A stretch of DNA of 64,000 nt from Mesomycoplasma hyopneumoniae J (GCF_000008205.1 NC_007295.1:310001-374000); one strand, 5' to 3'; positions 43,495 through 57,180 are shown, counted from the stretch's first letter. Numbers and translations: made by a program. Notes: generated from the letters alone by a model not told the origin.

Positions 43495-45777
43495 TTACCT
43501 TAATAAAGTTGCGACATCTTTTCGATATGTTTTATAAGAAATTAATAGGTAAATAAATGACATAGAAAAAAAACTAATTAACCAAGTCAAAAGAAAAATT
43601 ACGATAATTTGTAAATAATCGGGCTGAAATAAGTTTTGATTTAGAATTATTTTGTAAAATTCCGGGACAATCAAAATTGATAAAACAATACCTACAAAAA
43701 ATACAAAAACACTAATAATTATTAAATTTAATCAATGGTACATGAAAATTTCTAGCGTTTTGCCGCCTAGTGATTTTAAAACTGCTATCGATTTTTTCTT
43801 AAAATTAGAAAGATTTACAGCATAAACACTAACAAAAATCAATAAAGTAATACCAAGAACAATAATCGATGCAAAAATAGACATAATTAAGGTAAATTGG
43901 GAGGCAAAGAAAAACTGCCTTACTTCATCAGGTCCGCCAGAGGTGAAATAATAACGTTTGACACCAGATTTACCATATTTATCTAAAAAATCCTGAATGT
44001 TATTATAAAGATTTTCTTGATTAAAAAAGACTAAAAATTCACTAGGATGTACATGGTTGAAAAAATTTTCAATTTCACTATTAAAAATTACTATATTCTT
44101 TGGTTCTTCTGAAGCATTATTAGTAGTTTTATCAGCATCAAAAATACCAACAACTTTAAAAATATAATAACTATTAAAAGTAGTATTAATTTCTATTAAT
44201 TTTCCAATTTTATTAGTAATATTAGAGCTAACTGCAATTTCATCAAATGACCGAGGTAAATTACCTTTAGTTAAATTTATTGAATTTGCCTGGCTTGAAT
44301 TTTGATAAAAAGATTTGCTAATAGTCGGAGTTTCAATTGTCGTATTACCACTTGCCCTTCAATCACTAAAGTCAAGAGAATAAAAATTATCTGGTAAAAT
44401 TTCGAATTGATGAAAATTTTTGTATGATTCTTCATATCCCTTTTCATATGTTGTCTTTAATTTATTTGTATGAATTAAAGAGAACTTAGGCTGATCATAA
44501 TTTTTTTCTTCAATTACTCCAACAATTTTTACTTCTTCAAAATGGTTAGAATAAAAAATTTTTATTTTTTTTCCTATTGGGTTTGAGATTTCAAGTTGAT
44601 TAATAATTTTCTCAGGTAAAATAACATCGTCTTGATTAGATATAAAATTATTATTAAATTTTTGGCTTTTAATAATGTCAGCAAATCTATTTTTAAAAAA
44701 ATCTGACTCATCAACAGGGAAAATTGGGCCTGTTGAAACTTTTTTATCATCATAACTAAATTTAAATGATTGTAAATCAGAATATATTGGTATTATATTC
44801 TCTATTTTTGGGTTTTCCTTTTTAAGTTTTTCTAATTCATTAATATGTAAGGAGGCAAGCCCCTTTTCGCTTACGTTTAAGGTGTCTAAATTATATTGAA
44901 CAATGTTGTCAAAATTAATATTTTTAGCAGAAATATTTAAGTTAACAAATAAAACTACCCCAAAAATCATTGCTAAAAATGAGACCAAAACAAGAATAAG
45001 AGTAGTAATTTTCGATCTAAAATCCGCAAGAGATAAAAGCAACGCGACTTTCACTTTTTGGTAAAAAGACGGTTTTTTATATACTTTATTTTCAGAATTT
45101 TCTAAAAAATTATTCGTAGATTTTTGAAGATTTTTTTGGGGTTTGTCTTTATTTTCTATTGATTTAATATTTTCTTTTTCTACATAAATAATTTGATCGG
45201 CATATTTTTTTGCAAGCTCTAAATTATGACTTACCACTAAAACAGTCTTATTTTGCGATATTTTAACTAACAAATCAAGTAATGCAATTGAGTTTTCTTG
45301 ATCTAAGTTCCCAGTTGGCTCGTCAAGCAAAATAAAGTCGGCATTTCTTGATGAACTTCTTAAAAATGCAGCTCTTTGCTTTTCACCACCTGATAAATTC
45401 TTAACTAATCGATTTAATTTTTGACTATTTATGTTAATTGCACTAGCTTCGTTTTCAATTTCGTGATTTTCAACATAACGATTTAGAATATGATTTGCAA
45501 TTAAAATATTATTTTTAATTGAAAGTGATTCTATCAAATTAAAATCTTGAAAAACAACATCGACCAAAGGATTTTCAATTTCATTACCATTTTTAAAAAA
45601 AGAAATTTTTCCACTATCTTTTTTAGTAAAACCGGCAATTAAGTTAATCAAGGTGGTTTTCCCAATCCCTGATTTTCCAACAATAAAAGTTATTTTATTT
45701 GATGGAATCTCAAGATTTATTGAATTAAAAATAATTTTATTGTTAAATTTTTTTGATAAATTTTGAATTTTTATCAT
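43495..45777 (-). CDS. Module B ABC1: MacB/FtsX-type ABC transporter
   Basis: 760 aa. Walker A GKSGIGKTT, signature LSGGEKQR, Walker B LLDEPTGNLD, H-loop SHNLE; linker about residues 210-240; helix about 255-280; extracytoplasmic domain with VDESDFFKNRF; three C-terminal helices with SIAVLKSLGGKT and YRKDVATLLR at the end. The extracytoplasmic domain is about 110 residues longer than in ABC2. The gene overlaps the exported-protein gene by 35 bp, so their synthesis is coupled. ABC1 and ABC2 could form a heterodimer; that is inference. Confidence 0.9.
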
Positions 45778-46636
45778 CTAAATAAACCTTTTGCTCGGAA
45801 TTAAATAATTCAATAGGAACTCTGCTTATATTTTTAGGCCATACTATGCTACCATTCCCTCTTCTGTATCACAATTCATCCTCATCTTCATCAACAACAT
45901 CAGGCAAAAACGGATCATTAGATTTTATTGAGCTAAACTCATTTTCATCAAGTGCATAACCGCTTGCGTATTGACCAAATCCAGTAATTTGATAGTTTCA
46001 CCCTGCGGCATGATAATTAATAAATAGCTCACCCCCTTCCTTTTTTTCAAGGGAATTAATAAGTTCTTTAGTATGAGTATCAATGTGTACCGACATATTT
46101 GTCATACGGGTCGCTCCCTCGGTAAAAACTCCGCTATATTTTGTTTCACCGTTAAATTCAAAAGAAGGACTAGCATAACCGCCAATTCAAGAATTAACAG
46201 ATAGTTTTATTTTATCTACAGTATTATCTGTGTTGTTTTCTCATCAATATGAATTTCTTTTAAACCAAATTCTAGCTTTACCCCTCCATTCAACTTTGTC
46301 TTGTCTAAAAAAACCACCACGATATACAATTTTTTTTCGGCCATCTATTTTAATATGTAGCTCACCTTTGTTAGTTTTTAATTTTTTGTGTTGGCGATCT
46401 CTTTTAGCGTTTACCGAAAATAAAGAAACATCATTATTTCAGGATTGTTGATTTTGATATGAAAATTCTTGAAGTTTATTTTTATAATTATTGCTCGAAA
46501 AAGTTTGAGCTTGTATTTTATTATTACCGTTATTACCGTCATGCATAACAAAATTACTATGTGTTGAAGTTGTTAATGCGAATATTGAAAAGGATGCAAT
46601 TATTAAGCCTAGTAGTTTAGATTTTACTTTGTTCAT
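45743..46636 (-). CDS. Module B exported protein of the GGxFxQDK family
   Basis: 297 aa, no recognised family. Signal peptide MNKVKSKLLGLIIASFSIFALTTSTHS (no lipobox). Core landmarks: VYRGGFFRQDKVEWRG, NSWIGGYASPSFEFNGE, AAGWNYQITGFGQYASG. The same landmarks occur in the exported proteins of modules A and C and nowhere else in the window. The segment looks beta-rich. Stop lies inside the ABC1 gene. Confidence 0.8.
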
Positions 46637-46753
46637 TATAAGTCACGCATTTAATTAATAAAATTATAACAAAATTTTAGTTTTTTAAATACATTTATTT
46701 ATTAAATGAAAAAAAATTTAAAAAAATAAAAAATCAAATATTTTTAAAAAAAA

Positions 46754-46782
46754 TTAGCAGAAAGAATTCAGACAATTAGTTT
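46754..46782. repeat. Second copy of the 29-bp dispersed repeat
   Basis: Matches 38624-38652 except for two bases. Lies about 80 bp from the transposase remnant. Confidence 0.55.
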
Positions 46783-46859
46783 CTTATCTATGATTTTGAT
46801 TACACCACTTTTGTTAATTTTTTCTAGTATGTTCACTTTAAAAAAATTGGACAAATAAT

Positions 46860-47035
46860 TTACCTCATATAAAAACTTGGGCTTTTATATGATAAGCAAC
46901 TTTGAAGTCTTTCATTGTTATACCAATTAATAAATGAACTTATTTTTTGATAAGTAATAGTTATATTTTCAAAATTTTGATGTTCAACATTGATTAATTC
47001 TAGCTGCAAAATGCTATGAGAATTTAATAGGATTG
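46860..47035 (-). pseudogene. IS3-family transposase C-terminal remnant
   Basis: Frame ending HSILQLELINVEHQNFENI ... SSFINWYNNERLQSCLSYKSP, stop at 46860. This is the usual C-terminus of IS3-group (IS150/IS1138/IS1221-like) OrfB, including the Y-N-x-x-R-x-x-x-x-L motif. Only about 55 residues remain; no DDE core. Confidence 0.75.
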
Positions 47036-47083
47036 TTTAAAAATTATACTAATTAAAATTGAAAAATATTTAGTTATTTGTTA

Positions 47084-47113
47084 TATAATTGTATAATTGT
47101 ATAATTATATAAT
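47084..47113 (+). promoter_or_regulatory. Four TATAAT boxes in an 8-bp tandem repeat
   Basis: TATAATTG twice, then TATAATTA twice, TATAAT at 47084, 47092, 47100 and 47108. It lies 35 bp before the large lipoprotein gene. Gain or loss of units would move the promoter in 8-bp steps. Confidence 0.7.
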
Positions 47114-47148
47114 TAAACAATTAAAACTCTCACAAAATAGGAAAAATA

Positions 47149-50100
47149 ATGTACAGAAAAAAAGCAAAAGCCAAACCAATATTTTTACTTGGGGTTGGTA
47201 TTTTTTCACTTGTTGTTGCCTCTTGTTCAACTTCAAACTCAAATCCATTTCAAAATTATGTCGATCCAAATCAAAGTCTTCCAAAAAATCAGATAGATAA
47301 TTTTTTTCTTCAGTATCCTAATTTTCCTGAAGCTATTAAAAATAAAATAAAAGATTCCTTAAATATTTCCTCACAAAATTTTTCAAATTCAGAATATTTG
47401 CCCAAACTTTCTCAATTTGTAGAACAATACTCATCAACATTAGTTTTGTTTCAAAAATTCGAGTCTAATTTTAAATCTAAGGCAATTGATAAGTCTTTTA
47501 GTGTTAACGAGGAGAAATACAATAATTTAAAAGGTGAAATTGAATCGTTTAATCAAAAAATTCTAAATTCAACTAATTTTGAAACTAAATTGGATGAGTT
47601 TTTAACCAAAATAAGCCAATTAAGCGCGGAAATTACTAAAACCAATAACACCCTTAGTCAGGAATTTTCAACTTTTAGCTGATTTAAGACGGTTTTAAAA
47701 CATGCAAACCTTGTTAATCTTAAAGCCTTAAGTGCGCAAATTAATAACAAAATTACCACTTTATATAAAAATGATAATAAAGAAGAAATTCAAAATTTCA
47801 CCTCAAATTTACTCATATTGGAAAATATTATTGCGCAAATTAAATCAATAAAAAATGAATATTCAACTGAGAGCAATGAAATTTTCAATAATTTAATCAC
47901 AAATTTTAATTCAAATATAAATTCTAGTAGCTTAATTAACAATGTCACTGATTCAATTAGAAACTTTAAAAATATCCAAAATAATTTAGAAAAAATTGTT
48001 AATAAGTCAGCACAGAAAAACCAAAAACTACAAGAATTAAAGAAATCTGCTATTTTAGATGTTGAGAAAGCCGCTAATTTATCCCAAACAGTTCAAAGTA
48101 ATTTTAAAGAAAAAATAAATAACTCAATTGCTGAATCACAAATTAGTCAAATTAAAACATTTATTTCAGAATTAGAACATGTTGCACCGCTTCTATCTTC
48201 ATTGAAAACAGAAAAAACAAGGCTAGAAAATGAGCCTAATTATTTAAATTCTGAAAATAAAACAGAATTAGATGATCTAATGAATTCCTTAAATTTATTA
48301 GATCAAGAAAATAAACTTGCATTAAATGATGAAATTTCCACTAATACAAAATATTTTTTATCTAATGTTTTAACAGTCAATGAAAATGTACAGTCAGAAT
48401 TAGCACGTCTTAATGGTGATGCTCAATTAAAAGAAGCTAAAAAAAGCTTGGAAAATCAATTATTATCGAACAAATTTAGCCCAAATTTTATTTCTAATAT
48501 TAAAACACTGGCAGATTCAAAAAAATTAGTTTCTGATATTAAGCATATAAGCTCCAATATTTTAAAATTAGCAGATTCTCTTGATTTGTATAGTGTTGAA
48601 TTGAAAAATTTTCAATCTTTGTTAAACAACTCAAGTACATCTATAACAAACAAGCAAGAACTTGAAGAAAAAAATAACAAAATTAAACAAAAATTAGACC
48701 AAGATCACCGACTCAATGGACTTGATAATGAAAATTTGGCCACATTTGTTGATCAATTTGCTAATTTAGTCACTTCATTTTCTCAAACAATTTTAGATTC
48801 AAAAACGCAAAATTACCAAATTTTGCAAGAAAAAACACCAGCAAAAATTGTAGAAAATTCATCAGATTTTAAACAACAAGCCCAAAATGCCCTAAAAATT
48901 AGTCTTGATGACCAAGGACTAGACAATCATAGTATAAAAAAATATCTTACTTCTGCTTCTTTTAACCTTCAAAATGCAAATCTTTGATTAAAAAAACCAC
49001 AAAATAATGAAATAAATTTCAAATTATTAGACTTATCACTAGATACTAACAACAGAAATATTTTAGTCCTTAAATATCAGGCGACTTCAATAAAAAACCC
49101 TTTACATTCAACAATTTTATCCACCCAACTTTTAATTCCTAATGATAATGTTGACATAAATGCGATAATCTCTTCATTAAAAATAGATCTTCTTGATGAC
49201 TATTTTGATATTAAGTATACTTCTTTCCTTGATTTTGAAAAAGAAGGGTTTCTCAAGCAAGAAGTAAAAAAATTTATTTTAGAAAATTTTTCCCAAACAA
49301 AACAAACAATCGAAAAATTTTTCCATGTTGTATTACCAGAGCAACCTGAATTAACCTTTACCAGTGATAATAAAATATCTTTAAATTTAGATATTAAATT
49401 TAATAACCAAGTTATTAAAACAGTCAGTGCTAAATCCAAGAATCAAGTTAATTTTAAACAAAAAGATAACTTGCCAGTAAAAATTGGATATACTCAAAAC
49501 TTTAAAAACACCAGTTTTTATAATCAAACTTACCTTAGCGATTCTGAATATATTGATTATGATTATACAAGGTCAGATGATTCATCATCTTATTTTTGGG
49601 GAATCGAAGAGCCTTATGGGGCTGGCGGACTTGGAAGTTATTGATTTTATAAATATTTATTAAAACCAACTTTAGAAACATTGCAACAAGCCGGGGAGAT
49701 TCCTAAAAATAAAAAATTTAAAACTTTTGAAAAACACCCAAAAGTTGTAAAAGTTTCAGAAATTGGTTTAGAAAAGCCAACACAACAAGATGAATTAAGT
49801 AAGGCTGAGCTTGATAAAATTTTTGATAAAATTTTAAAAGATCAACATTTTTTTACTTACGAAATTCCTGAAAATGCCACAATTTCGTTTTCAACATTTG
49901 ATGTTGGCAAAGAAAAAAGAAGAGTTTTAACCTCAAGTATTACCCAAAGTATTTCCCTAAAATTATTAATAAAAAATGACAAACACACTAGAGAAGAAAT
50001 TCTAGAATTTGCGCCTAAAAATTACTTAAAACCAACTTTATCACCGCGTGATAAAGCTGATTTATCGTTAATTGAAGAAATTTTAAGCGATTCTAGTGGT

Positions 50101-53076
50101 AAAAAATTATTTAAAAACACAATAATTAACGATATTGATTACACCCACGGTCAAATTTCGCTAGCCGGAAAAACGAATTTAGAAATAATAGACTCACTTA
50201 ACAAGCTTTATACATTTGGTAAAATTGGAAAATTTGAAATTTTTGCAAAAGAAGTTATTTCTACAGACATTTTAAAAGGTGAGGCAAAAATTTTCTTTTG
50301 ATATAAATTTAACGGCTTAGAATTTCCGCTATTTTTTAAAGGAACTAAACCTATTAGAACTATCAAAACTGAAAAAGCCATTAGTTTTTCAAATTGATTG
50401 CCACCTACTTATAGTGATATTAAACCTAAAAATGGTTCTAATTTCACCAGTGAGGATTTTTTACCAATTCCAGAAGAAACAGGTCAAATACCAATAAGGA
50501 GCCAAACCTTAAAATCTAATCAGATTCCCAATGATCACAAATCAATAATTGATAATATTAATAGTCGCCACTTTGATTATCGTAGAGTAAGCGCTGAATT
50601 TTATAAAAAAGCGCAAAAACACATAAAATATAGACTAATTGACCCTGCTGATATTGTTGAACAAAAAGCGGAATCAAAGTTAAATTATCTACTTCAAATT
50701 AGAACTAACAATGACAGTGTTAAAAATAAAGATTTAGATAAGTTTAAAAATGAAGAAGTCAAACTTGAAGATGAAAACAAAAAAACTGAACAAAATAGTG
50801 AAAATTTACCAATAATTGTCGAAAAGCAAATATTTTTTAATACCGATCCTGAAGTTAGACTTGATACTTCAAAAATTTTAAAGAATTATTTTGTCTATTA
50901 TTATGATGTTAAAACCACTGACAAACCAGGGGAAATGACTTTTAAACTTGGTTTTATTAACAAAAATAACACAAAGATCCGCTATAGTTCTAATAAAGTC
51001 ATAAAATTACAAAACTTAGAAAACGATTATAAAAATAAACTTTATCCTGAAATAATTCTAAATAGAATCAAATATTCTGATTTTGTTCCCAAAAATAATA
51101 GATCACTTATAACAAAGGTGTTAAATAACAGCGATTTTCAAAATTTCTTTGAAATCAAAGAACAAGCTCTTAAGTATAATAATTTTAAAATCTCAAGGCA
51201 AAATTTGCAATTTCTTGAGACAAAAAAACATAATAATAAATTATATTTCCGTCTAAAATATGTTAATGGACCACATATTGTTGAAGGATCGACTTGATAT
51301 TTTCTAACAAATATAAATAACCAAAATAATCAAGCCAATATAGATTTGGACACACAAAAGCCATTAGTTACTTTATTTGACTCTGAAAAAGAAGTAACTA
51401 GAAGTCGTGAAATTGAACCTTATTATAAAGATTTATTCTGAAATTACAATAATTCTACAAAAACAGCTAAATGAATATTAAAAGAAAAATATTTTTCTCA
51501 AACATTTTTAAAGAATAATCCTAAAAACCGGAAAATAAAACTACAATTATTTGCAAATGCTTTAGTTCAAAACACCCAAAGACTTACCCGAATTAGTGGC
51601 GGAGTTGACTTAATCAAAAACAAACCAATTAAAGGCGGTTATGACTTTATTTTTGACTTTGAAAAATTAGTAAAAGGCCAAACAATAGCAATTACTGAAA
51701 AAACCAAAAATGTATTTTTTGAAGATGCAAGGAAAAAATTTGAGGACTTTAGCTTTACTTTAAGTGCTCAATATAACAAAAATCAAGGGATTGAATTTAA
51801 ACTATGACTAAATAATCCAAATCTTGGTTTAATAGTCGATAATGTTTTCAATCATGTTGAAAAAGGTCTTGCCTTTTATAATAGCCCAAAATTTGACACT
51901 TTTGATCCAAAAAAAGCCTTTATTTTACATAATGCCGGAGCAAGAGTTCATATTGAATACACAAACTCGCTTGAAAATGAAGATTTTGGTTCTAAAACAA
52001 ATCAATTTGATTATAAAAATATTGACTACACTAATGAAGAGCAGCCAATTTCATTTTTTACCAGTTCAGATGTTTACAATTTAGAAAAATATAATCCAAA
52101 CCAAAATGTTCCTTATAAATTACATGAAGGATATTTACAAGATTTAGACTTTTTACATACATCTTGGGATACTAACAAATTCCCACTGGCAAAAAATTTA
52201 TTAGCTAGAACCTTTGGCTTTTCTTTTGGAAGCGCAACTATGCTTGCAAAAGTAAATGATGATCCAAATGATGGTAAATTTTACATAATCACAAATAATC
52301 ATGTCGAAGGTGGTGGAAATTTTGATTTAAATTCTCTTTTTGGTAAAGATTTAACTAAATTTTTATTAAATACTCGTTACATGGCTATTGGAAGTAAATA
52401 TTATTCTAATTCAATTCAAGGCGGTTATAGCTATTGAGGTGGACAAAATAGTGTCAAAAAAGTTCCTACTTGATTAGTTTGAACCGGTACTAAGCAGCCG
52501 GATGTAAATCAAAAAAATCCAAAATTTGTTGACATATCTGTTTTAATAGTTGATATTAAACCTTTAATTCAAGCAGCTTATGAAAGTGGTGAGTTCAAAA
52601 AAGCAGCCTGATTATTAAATTGATATAAATTACCTAACTTAAAATTAAATTCAAATGGTCAATCGGATTTAACATTTTTTGGTCAAAATGTTAAACATTT
52701 TGGAATGAATGGATTTCCTTATGCAAAACAAAGTGGTTATATAATAAATAGGGCTAATTCAGATCAACAAACTGTTTATATTTTAAATCAAAAAGGTTAT
52801 ACTCCAACATATTTTAATGCTGGTAATTCCGGAACTGGAGTATTAGGGCTAAATGATGAGTATATATCAACGATTAATTCAGGTTCGCCGCTTACATCTT
52901 TACAAAGTTGGAATTATTCAACAGCAAGTCATAATTATTTTGGAATAAATTGACAAAATGAAAAACCTCTTGAACTAAAAAATAAATTTAGTTTATCATC
53001 GATGATAATGAGACTTAATGCTCAAAATCCGCGTGAATATAATCTTCCCTGGTTTTTCAAGGATTTTGAAAAATAA
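47149..53076 (+). CDS. Very large lipoprotein with a C-terminal trypsin-like (DUF31/MIP-type) peptidase
   Basis: 1,975 aa in one frame with about 20 UGA Trp codons. Lipobox VVASC (Cys26). Residues about 40-560 are predicted helical/coiled-coil (many heptad-like L/I/N/K runs). A long middle part contains GIEEPYGAGGLGSYWF. The C-terminal 320 residues show a serine-peptidase triad order: FYIITNNHVEGGGNF (His), FVDISVLIVDI (Asp), NAGNSGTGVLGL (Ser). DUF31 proteases of other mycoplasmas (MIP) cut immunoglobulin with a partner, MIB; no MIB is recognisable here. Surface-exposed protease is a fair inference, its target is not known. Confidence 0.85.
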
Positions 53077-53231
53077 AATAATTTTAAAGTCTAAAAAATT
53101 AGTTTATTAATTTAGTCTATTTATTTAAATTTTTCTATTTTTGCTGATTTTATTGCCATTAAAACTAAAAAATTCAAAAATTAATTTAGTCTAGAAAGTC
53201 ATAAAAATTTGAAAAAAAATACTAAAAAAAG

Positions 53232-53274
53232 AGTAAAATTTACTTTTAAAAGATAAAATTAAGTAAATTTTACT
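53232..53274. terminator. Bidirectional terminator-like hairpin
   Basis: AGTAAAATTTACTT and its exact complement, 15-nt loop, between the convergent large lipoprotein and oxidoreductase genes. Otherwise 53077-53382 is empty. Confidence 0.7.
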
Positions 53275-53382
53275 TCCCAAATTAAAAATATCTGTGTGTT
53301 GCTTTTATATTTTGAATTTGGGAATATATAATTAATAAATGTATAATTGTATATTTTTTTATTGATTTTTCAAAGAAAAAAA

Positions 53383-54555
53383 TTATTCTGCTTTTTTTGA
53401 ATTATTTAAAATAGTTTTTCGAGCATTTTCAGGTAAAGATTTGCCATATTCAAAATAATGACCAATTTCTTTAAATGCGTTTTTACTTATTTTTAATTTT
53501 GCAAAATCTTCCGGCTCAAGACTTAATTTTATTGGCTGATTTTTCTCAATTTTTTCAACAAAATCAGGATCAGGCACAAAGGCTGAAGAAATTCCGATAA
53601 AATCAGCAAATTGAATAGCTTTAACTGATTTTTCTAAGGAATTTATTGAACCACTAGCAATAACAGGGATTTTTCCTTGCAATTTTTCATAAACTACATC
53701 AGAAATTAAACGGTTAAAATTATTTGATTTTGACCGAACTTTGTCACGAAAAACGTCAAAACCTCAACCGGCAATTGCAAGGTAAGAAATTTTTATCCCC
53801 CTTTTTTCAATTAAATCTAAGAAATCTAGGAAATTTTCGACTGTATAACCTAAATTATCGCCTCTTCGTTCCTCAGGTGTTGCCCGGTAACCTAGCAAAA
53901 AATTAGGATTTTTTGATTTTAAAATAGTTTTTTGTACTTTTTCTAATATTTCTAGCAAAAACCGAGATCTATTTTCAATATTTTGACAGCCATATTTATC
54001 ATTTCTCTTGTTAGTATAATTTGAGAAAAATTCTTGAGGTAATAATTTTTGGGCCGAAGAAATTTCAACTCCATCAAAACCTGCCTTAATTGCCCTTAGA
54101 CAAGCATCTGCATATTGTCTAACAATGGTTTTAATTTGCTTTTGTCTAAGACGATAAACCTTGTATTTTACAGGATAATTTCGCTTTTCAGCACTAGGTC
54201 CATAGCAAAAACCATCTTTTTCAATTTTTGAAACAGAGTGAGAACCAGCATGAATTAATTGCAAAATTGCGATACTTCCTTTTGATTTTATTGCCTTTGC
54301 AAGTTTTGCTAGACCTTCAATATCGCAATCATTTTCGATACTATGACCATATTTGAACAAACTACCTGATTTACAAATATAAACTCCCCCTGTAATTGTC
54401 ATTGGTGCACTATGGGCTCTAGCGCTAAAAAAATCTAAATCTGCTTGGCAAACTTGGCCCATTTCAGAAAGATTAAGATTAATTGGGCTAAAAACAAATC
54501 GGTTTTTTAATGTGAAATTACCAATTTGATACGGTTTAAAAAGTTTATTTTTCAT
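53383..54555 (-). CDS. Old-yellow-enzyme-type NADH:flavin oxidoreductase
   Basis: 390 aa, FMN-dependent TIM barrel. LFKPYQIGNFTLKNRFVFSP, LQLIHAGSHS, GFDGVEISSAQKLLPQEFFS (substrate/FMN region), and PVIASGSINSLE are typical. It starts 2 bp after the lplA stop. OYE- or luciferase-like oxidoreductases are regular members of SirTM/GcvH-L cassettes, where they are thought to act with the lipoylated carrier in redox defence. Confidence 0.9.
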
Positions 54556-54557
54556 AT

Positions 54558-55589
<1,032 letters not shown>

Positions 55590-55591
55590 TT

Positions 55592-56464
55592 TTATTCCTG
55601 TTCTGTTATTTTTTGTAGAAGTAATTTAATATCCTCATGAAAAAAATAGGATTTTTCAAGAATATCCTTGTTAGTACGGTATTTTTTCTGATTTATAACT
55701 AGATATTTTGCATTTTTGAATTTTTTTGTCATCTCTTGAAATGGCAATTTAATTAATTGCGGGGTTGTAAAACCGACCCCTATTTCAAGAAAAACTAATT
55801 TTTTATCTTTATTTTGTTCAATAAAATTATTGTAATTTGCTTTTTGGTTATTGAAGTTTTGATCTTCAACCATTCCTTTAAACGAAATTCTTTTGTTTAT
55901 TTCTAAAAAGGCATTACATTTTGGGCATTTTGGCAATAAATTATAATCAACCTTCATATTTTTTTGATTTTCTACCATTTTTAGAATTAATTCATCATCT
56001 TGGTATAAAAAATTTTTACACATTTTTGAGCACTGCATTAAATTATATTTGCCCTGGATGTAAAAAATTTTTTCATTGTCAAATCCTGATTTTTCGAAAA
56101 AACTATCAGAATTTGTGGTTATTATAAAAAAATTTTTATTTTCTAAAATTTTTCTTAAATTCAAAAAACTTTCTGATTCTTTAAGATCTAAAAAATTAAC
56201 TTTCGCAAATCTACTATGAAAAGCTCAGTATGTTTCTCATGATCCAAAATCATAAAGCGAAGCTTGAAGCATATCTAAAAAATGATATTTTTCGATAAAA
56301 TCTTTAAAATTATCACTAAATTTTGATCCATAATAATTATTTCCATCTGCACTTGTTAGTCCTGAACCAACTCCAACAACAATTGCATCAGCTGAATCAA
56401 GGATTTTCTTGATTTTTATCGCTTGATCTAGAATACTAAAAGTCCTCAAGTTCATCAAATTCAC
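55592..56464 (-). CDS. Class M sirtuin (SirTM), protein ADP-ribosyltransferase type
   Basis: 290 aa counted from ATG 56464 (56455 also possible). NAD-binding GVGSGLTSADG (31-41), then TTNSD with Asn118, and YIQGKY with Gln137 where deacetylase sirtuins have the catalytic His. These are, as I recall, the residues required in Streptococcus pyogenes SirTM. Cys145, Cys149 and the later C-P-K-C form the zinc site. SirTM enzymes ADP-ribosylate GcvH-L after it is lipoylated. The gene overlaps the GcvH-L gene by 29 bp. No macrodomain hydrolase gene lies in the cassette. Confidence 0.87.
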
Positions 56465-56768
56465 TTTGGTCTATATCTTTTGCTTTAAAAAGTCAATTTT
56501 TGTCTGAATCATGTGAATTCAAAATTTTTGGATCCTTTTCAGCTAATTGATTTAGTTCAATAATTCTACATTTTAAGGGTGTTTTTATTGAAAAAACAGT
56601 TTTTGACGCTTCAATTTTAGCGACAACATCATCTTTTTCTAGTCGTTTTTTATTGGTAAATTTTAAAAATCCGATTGTTCCAAGATCATCTTGTAATTCG
56701 GCCGTTAAATAAATAGTAAAAATTTCATTTTTTTGTTCAATTATCAAGAAATTAGCAATTTTTTTCAT
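56436..56768 (-). CDS. GcvH-like lipoyl-carrier protein (GcvH-L)
   Basis: 110 aa counted from ATG 56768, behind AGAGGA; an upstream in-frame start at 56825 lacks a binding site. Residues 25-75 form a lipoyl domain (DDLGTIGFLKFTN, VVAKIEASKTVFSIKTPL) with Lys56 as the lipoylated residue. The C-terminal tail is acidic. There are no glycine-cleavage P or T proteins nearby, as expected for the GcvH-L branch. First gene of the four-gene operon. Confidence 0.88.
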
Positions 56769-57180
56769 AGCAATCCTCTTAAATTTTTTGTTAATATCTA
56801 AAATGATGTTACCACAAAAAAGCAACTAATGGCAAAAAATCTATAAATTATAAATATAGATAAATCAGTTAAAAAATTCGATAAATTAGTACATTAATTT
56901 CAAAAAAATCAAAAATACAGTGTCAAATTGAAAGAATGGAAAATCACATTTAAAAACAAAATATTTAATATTCCCGACTTTTTTACAAAATTATAAAAAA
57001 TTATTGTAGATAAAATTAAAAATCAGCATGCTCTAATTAAATAATTATTTACTTGCTTAGCAAATTATAGATTTTAATTAAAAAATTAATTTGGAATACA
57101 GAAATATTTTGCAAAAATGGTATAATGGTAAAAAAACATTATTGACAATTATCATTATTATTTTTCAGAAAAGTACAATT
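56769..57180. other. 412-bp divergent gap before module C
   Basis: AT-rich, no gene seen. Holds the promoters of the GcvH-L operon (-) and of module C (+, -10 TATAAT at 57121-57126). Confidence 0.6.
57121..57126 (+). promoter_or_regulatory. -10 box of module C
   Basis: TATAAT 55 bp upstream of the exported-protein ATG. Confidence 0.45.

Noticed and set aside
51842-52084. An 80-aa open frame inside the large lipoprotein gene
   Set aside because: Out of frame with a continuous coding sequence on the same strand.
57091-57180. N-terminal extension of the module C exported protein
   Set aside because: It would begin upstream of the likely -10 box and put 30 non-signal residues before a complete signal peptide.
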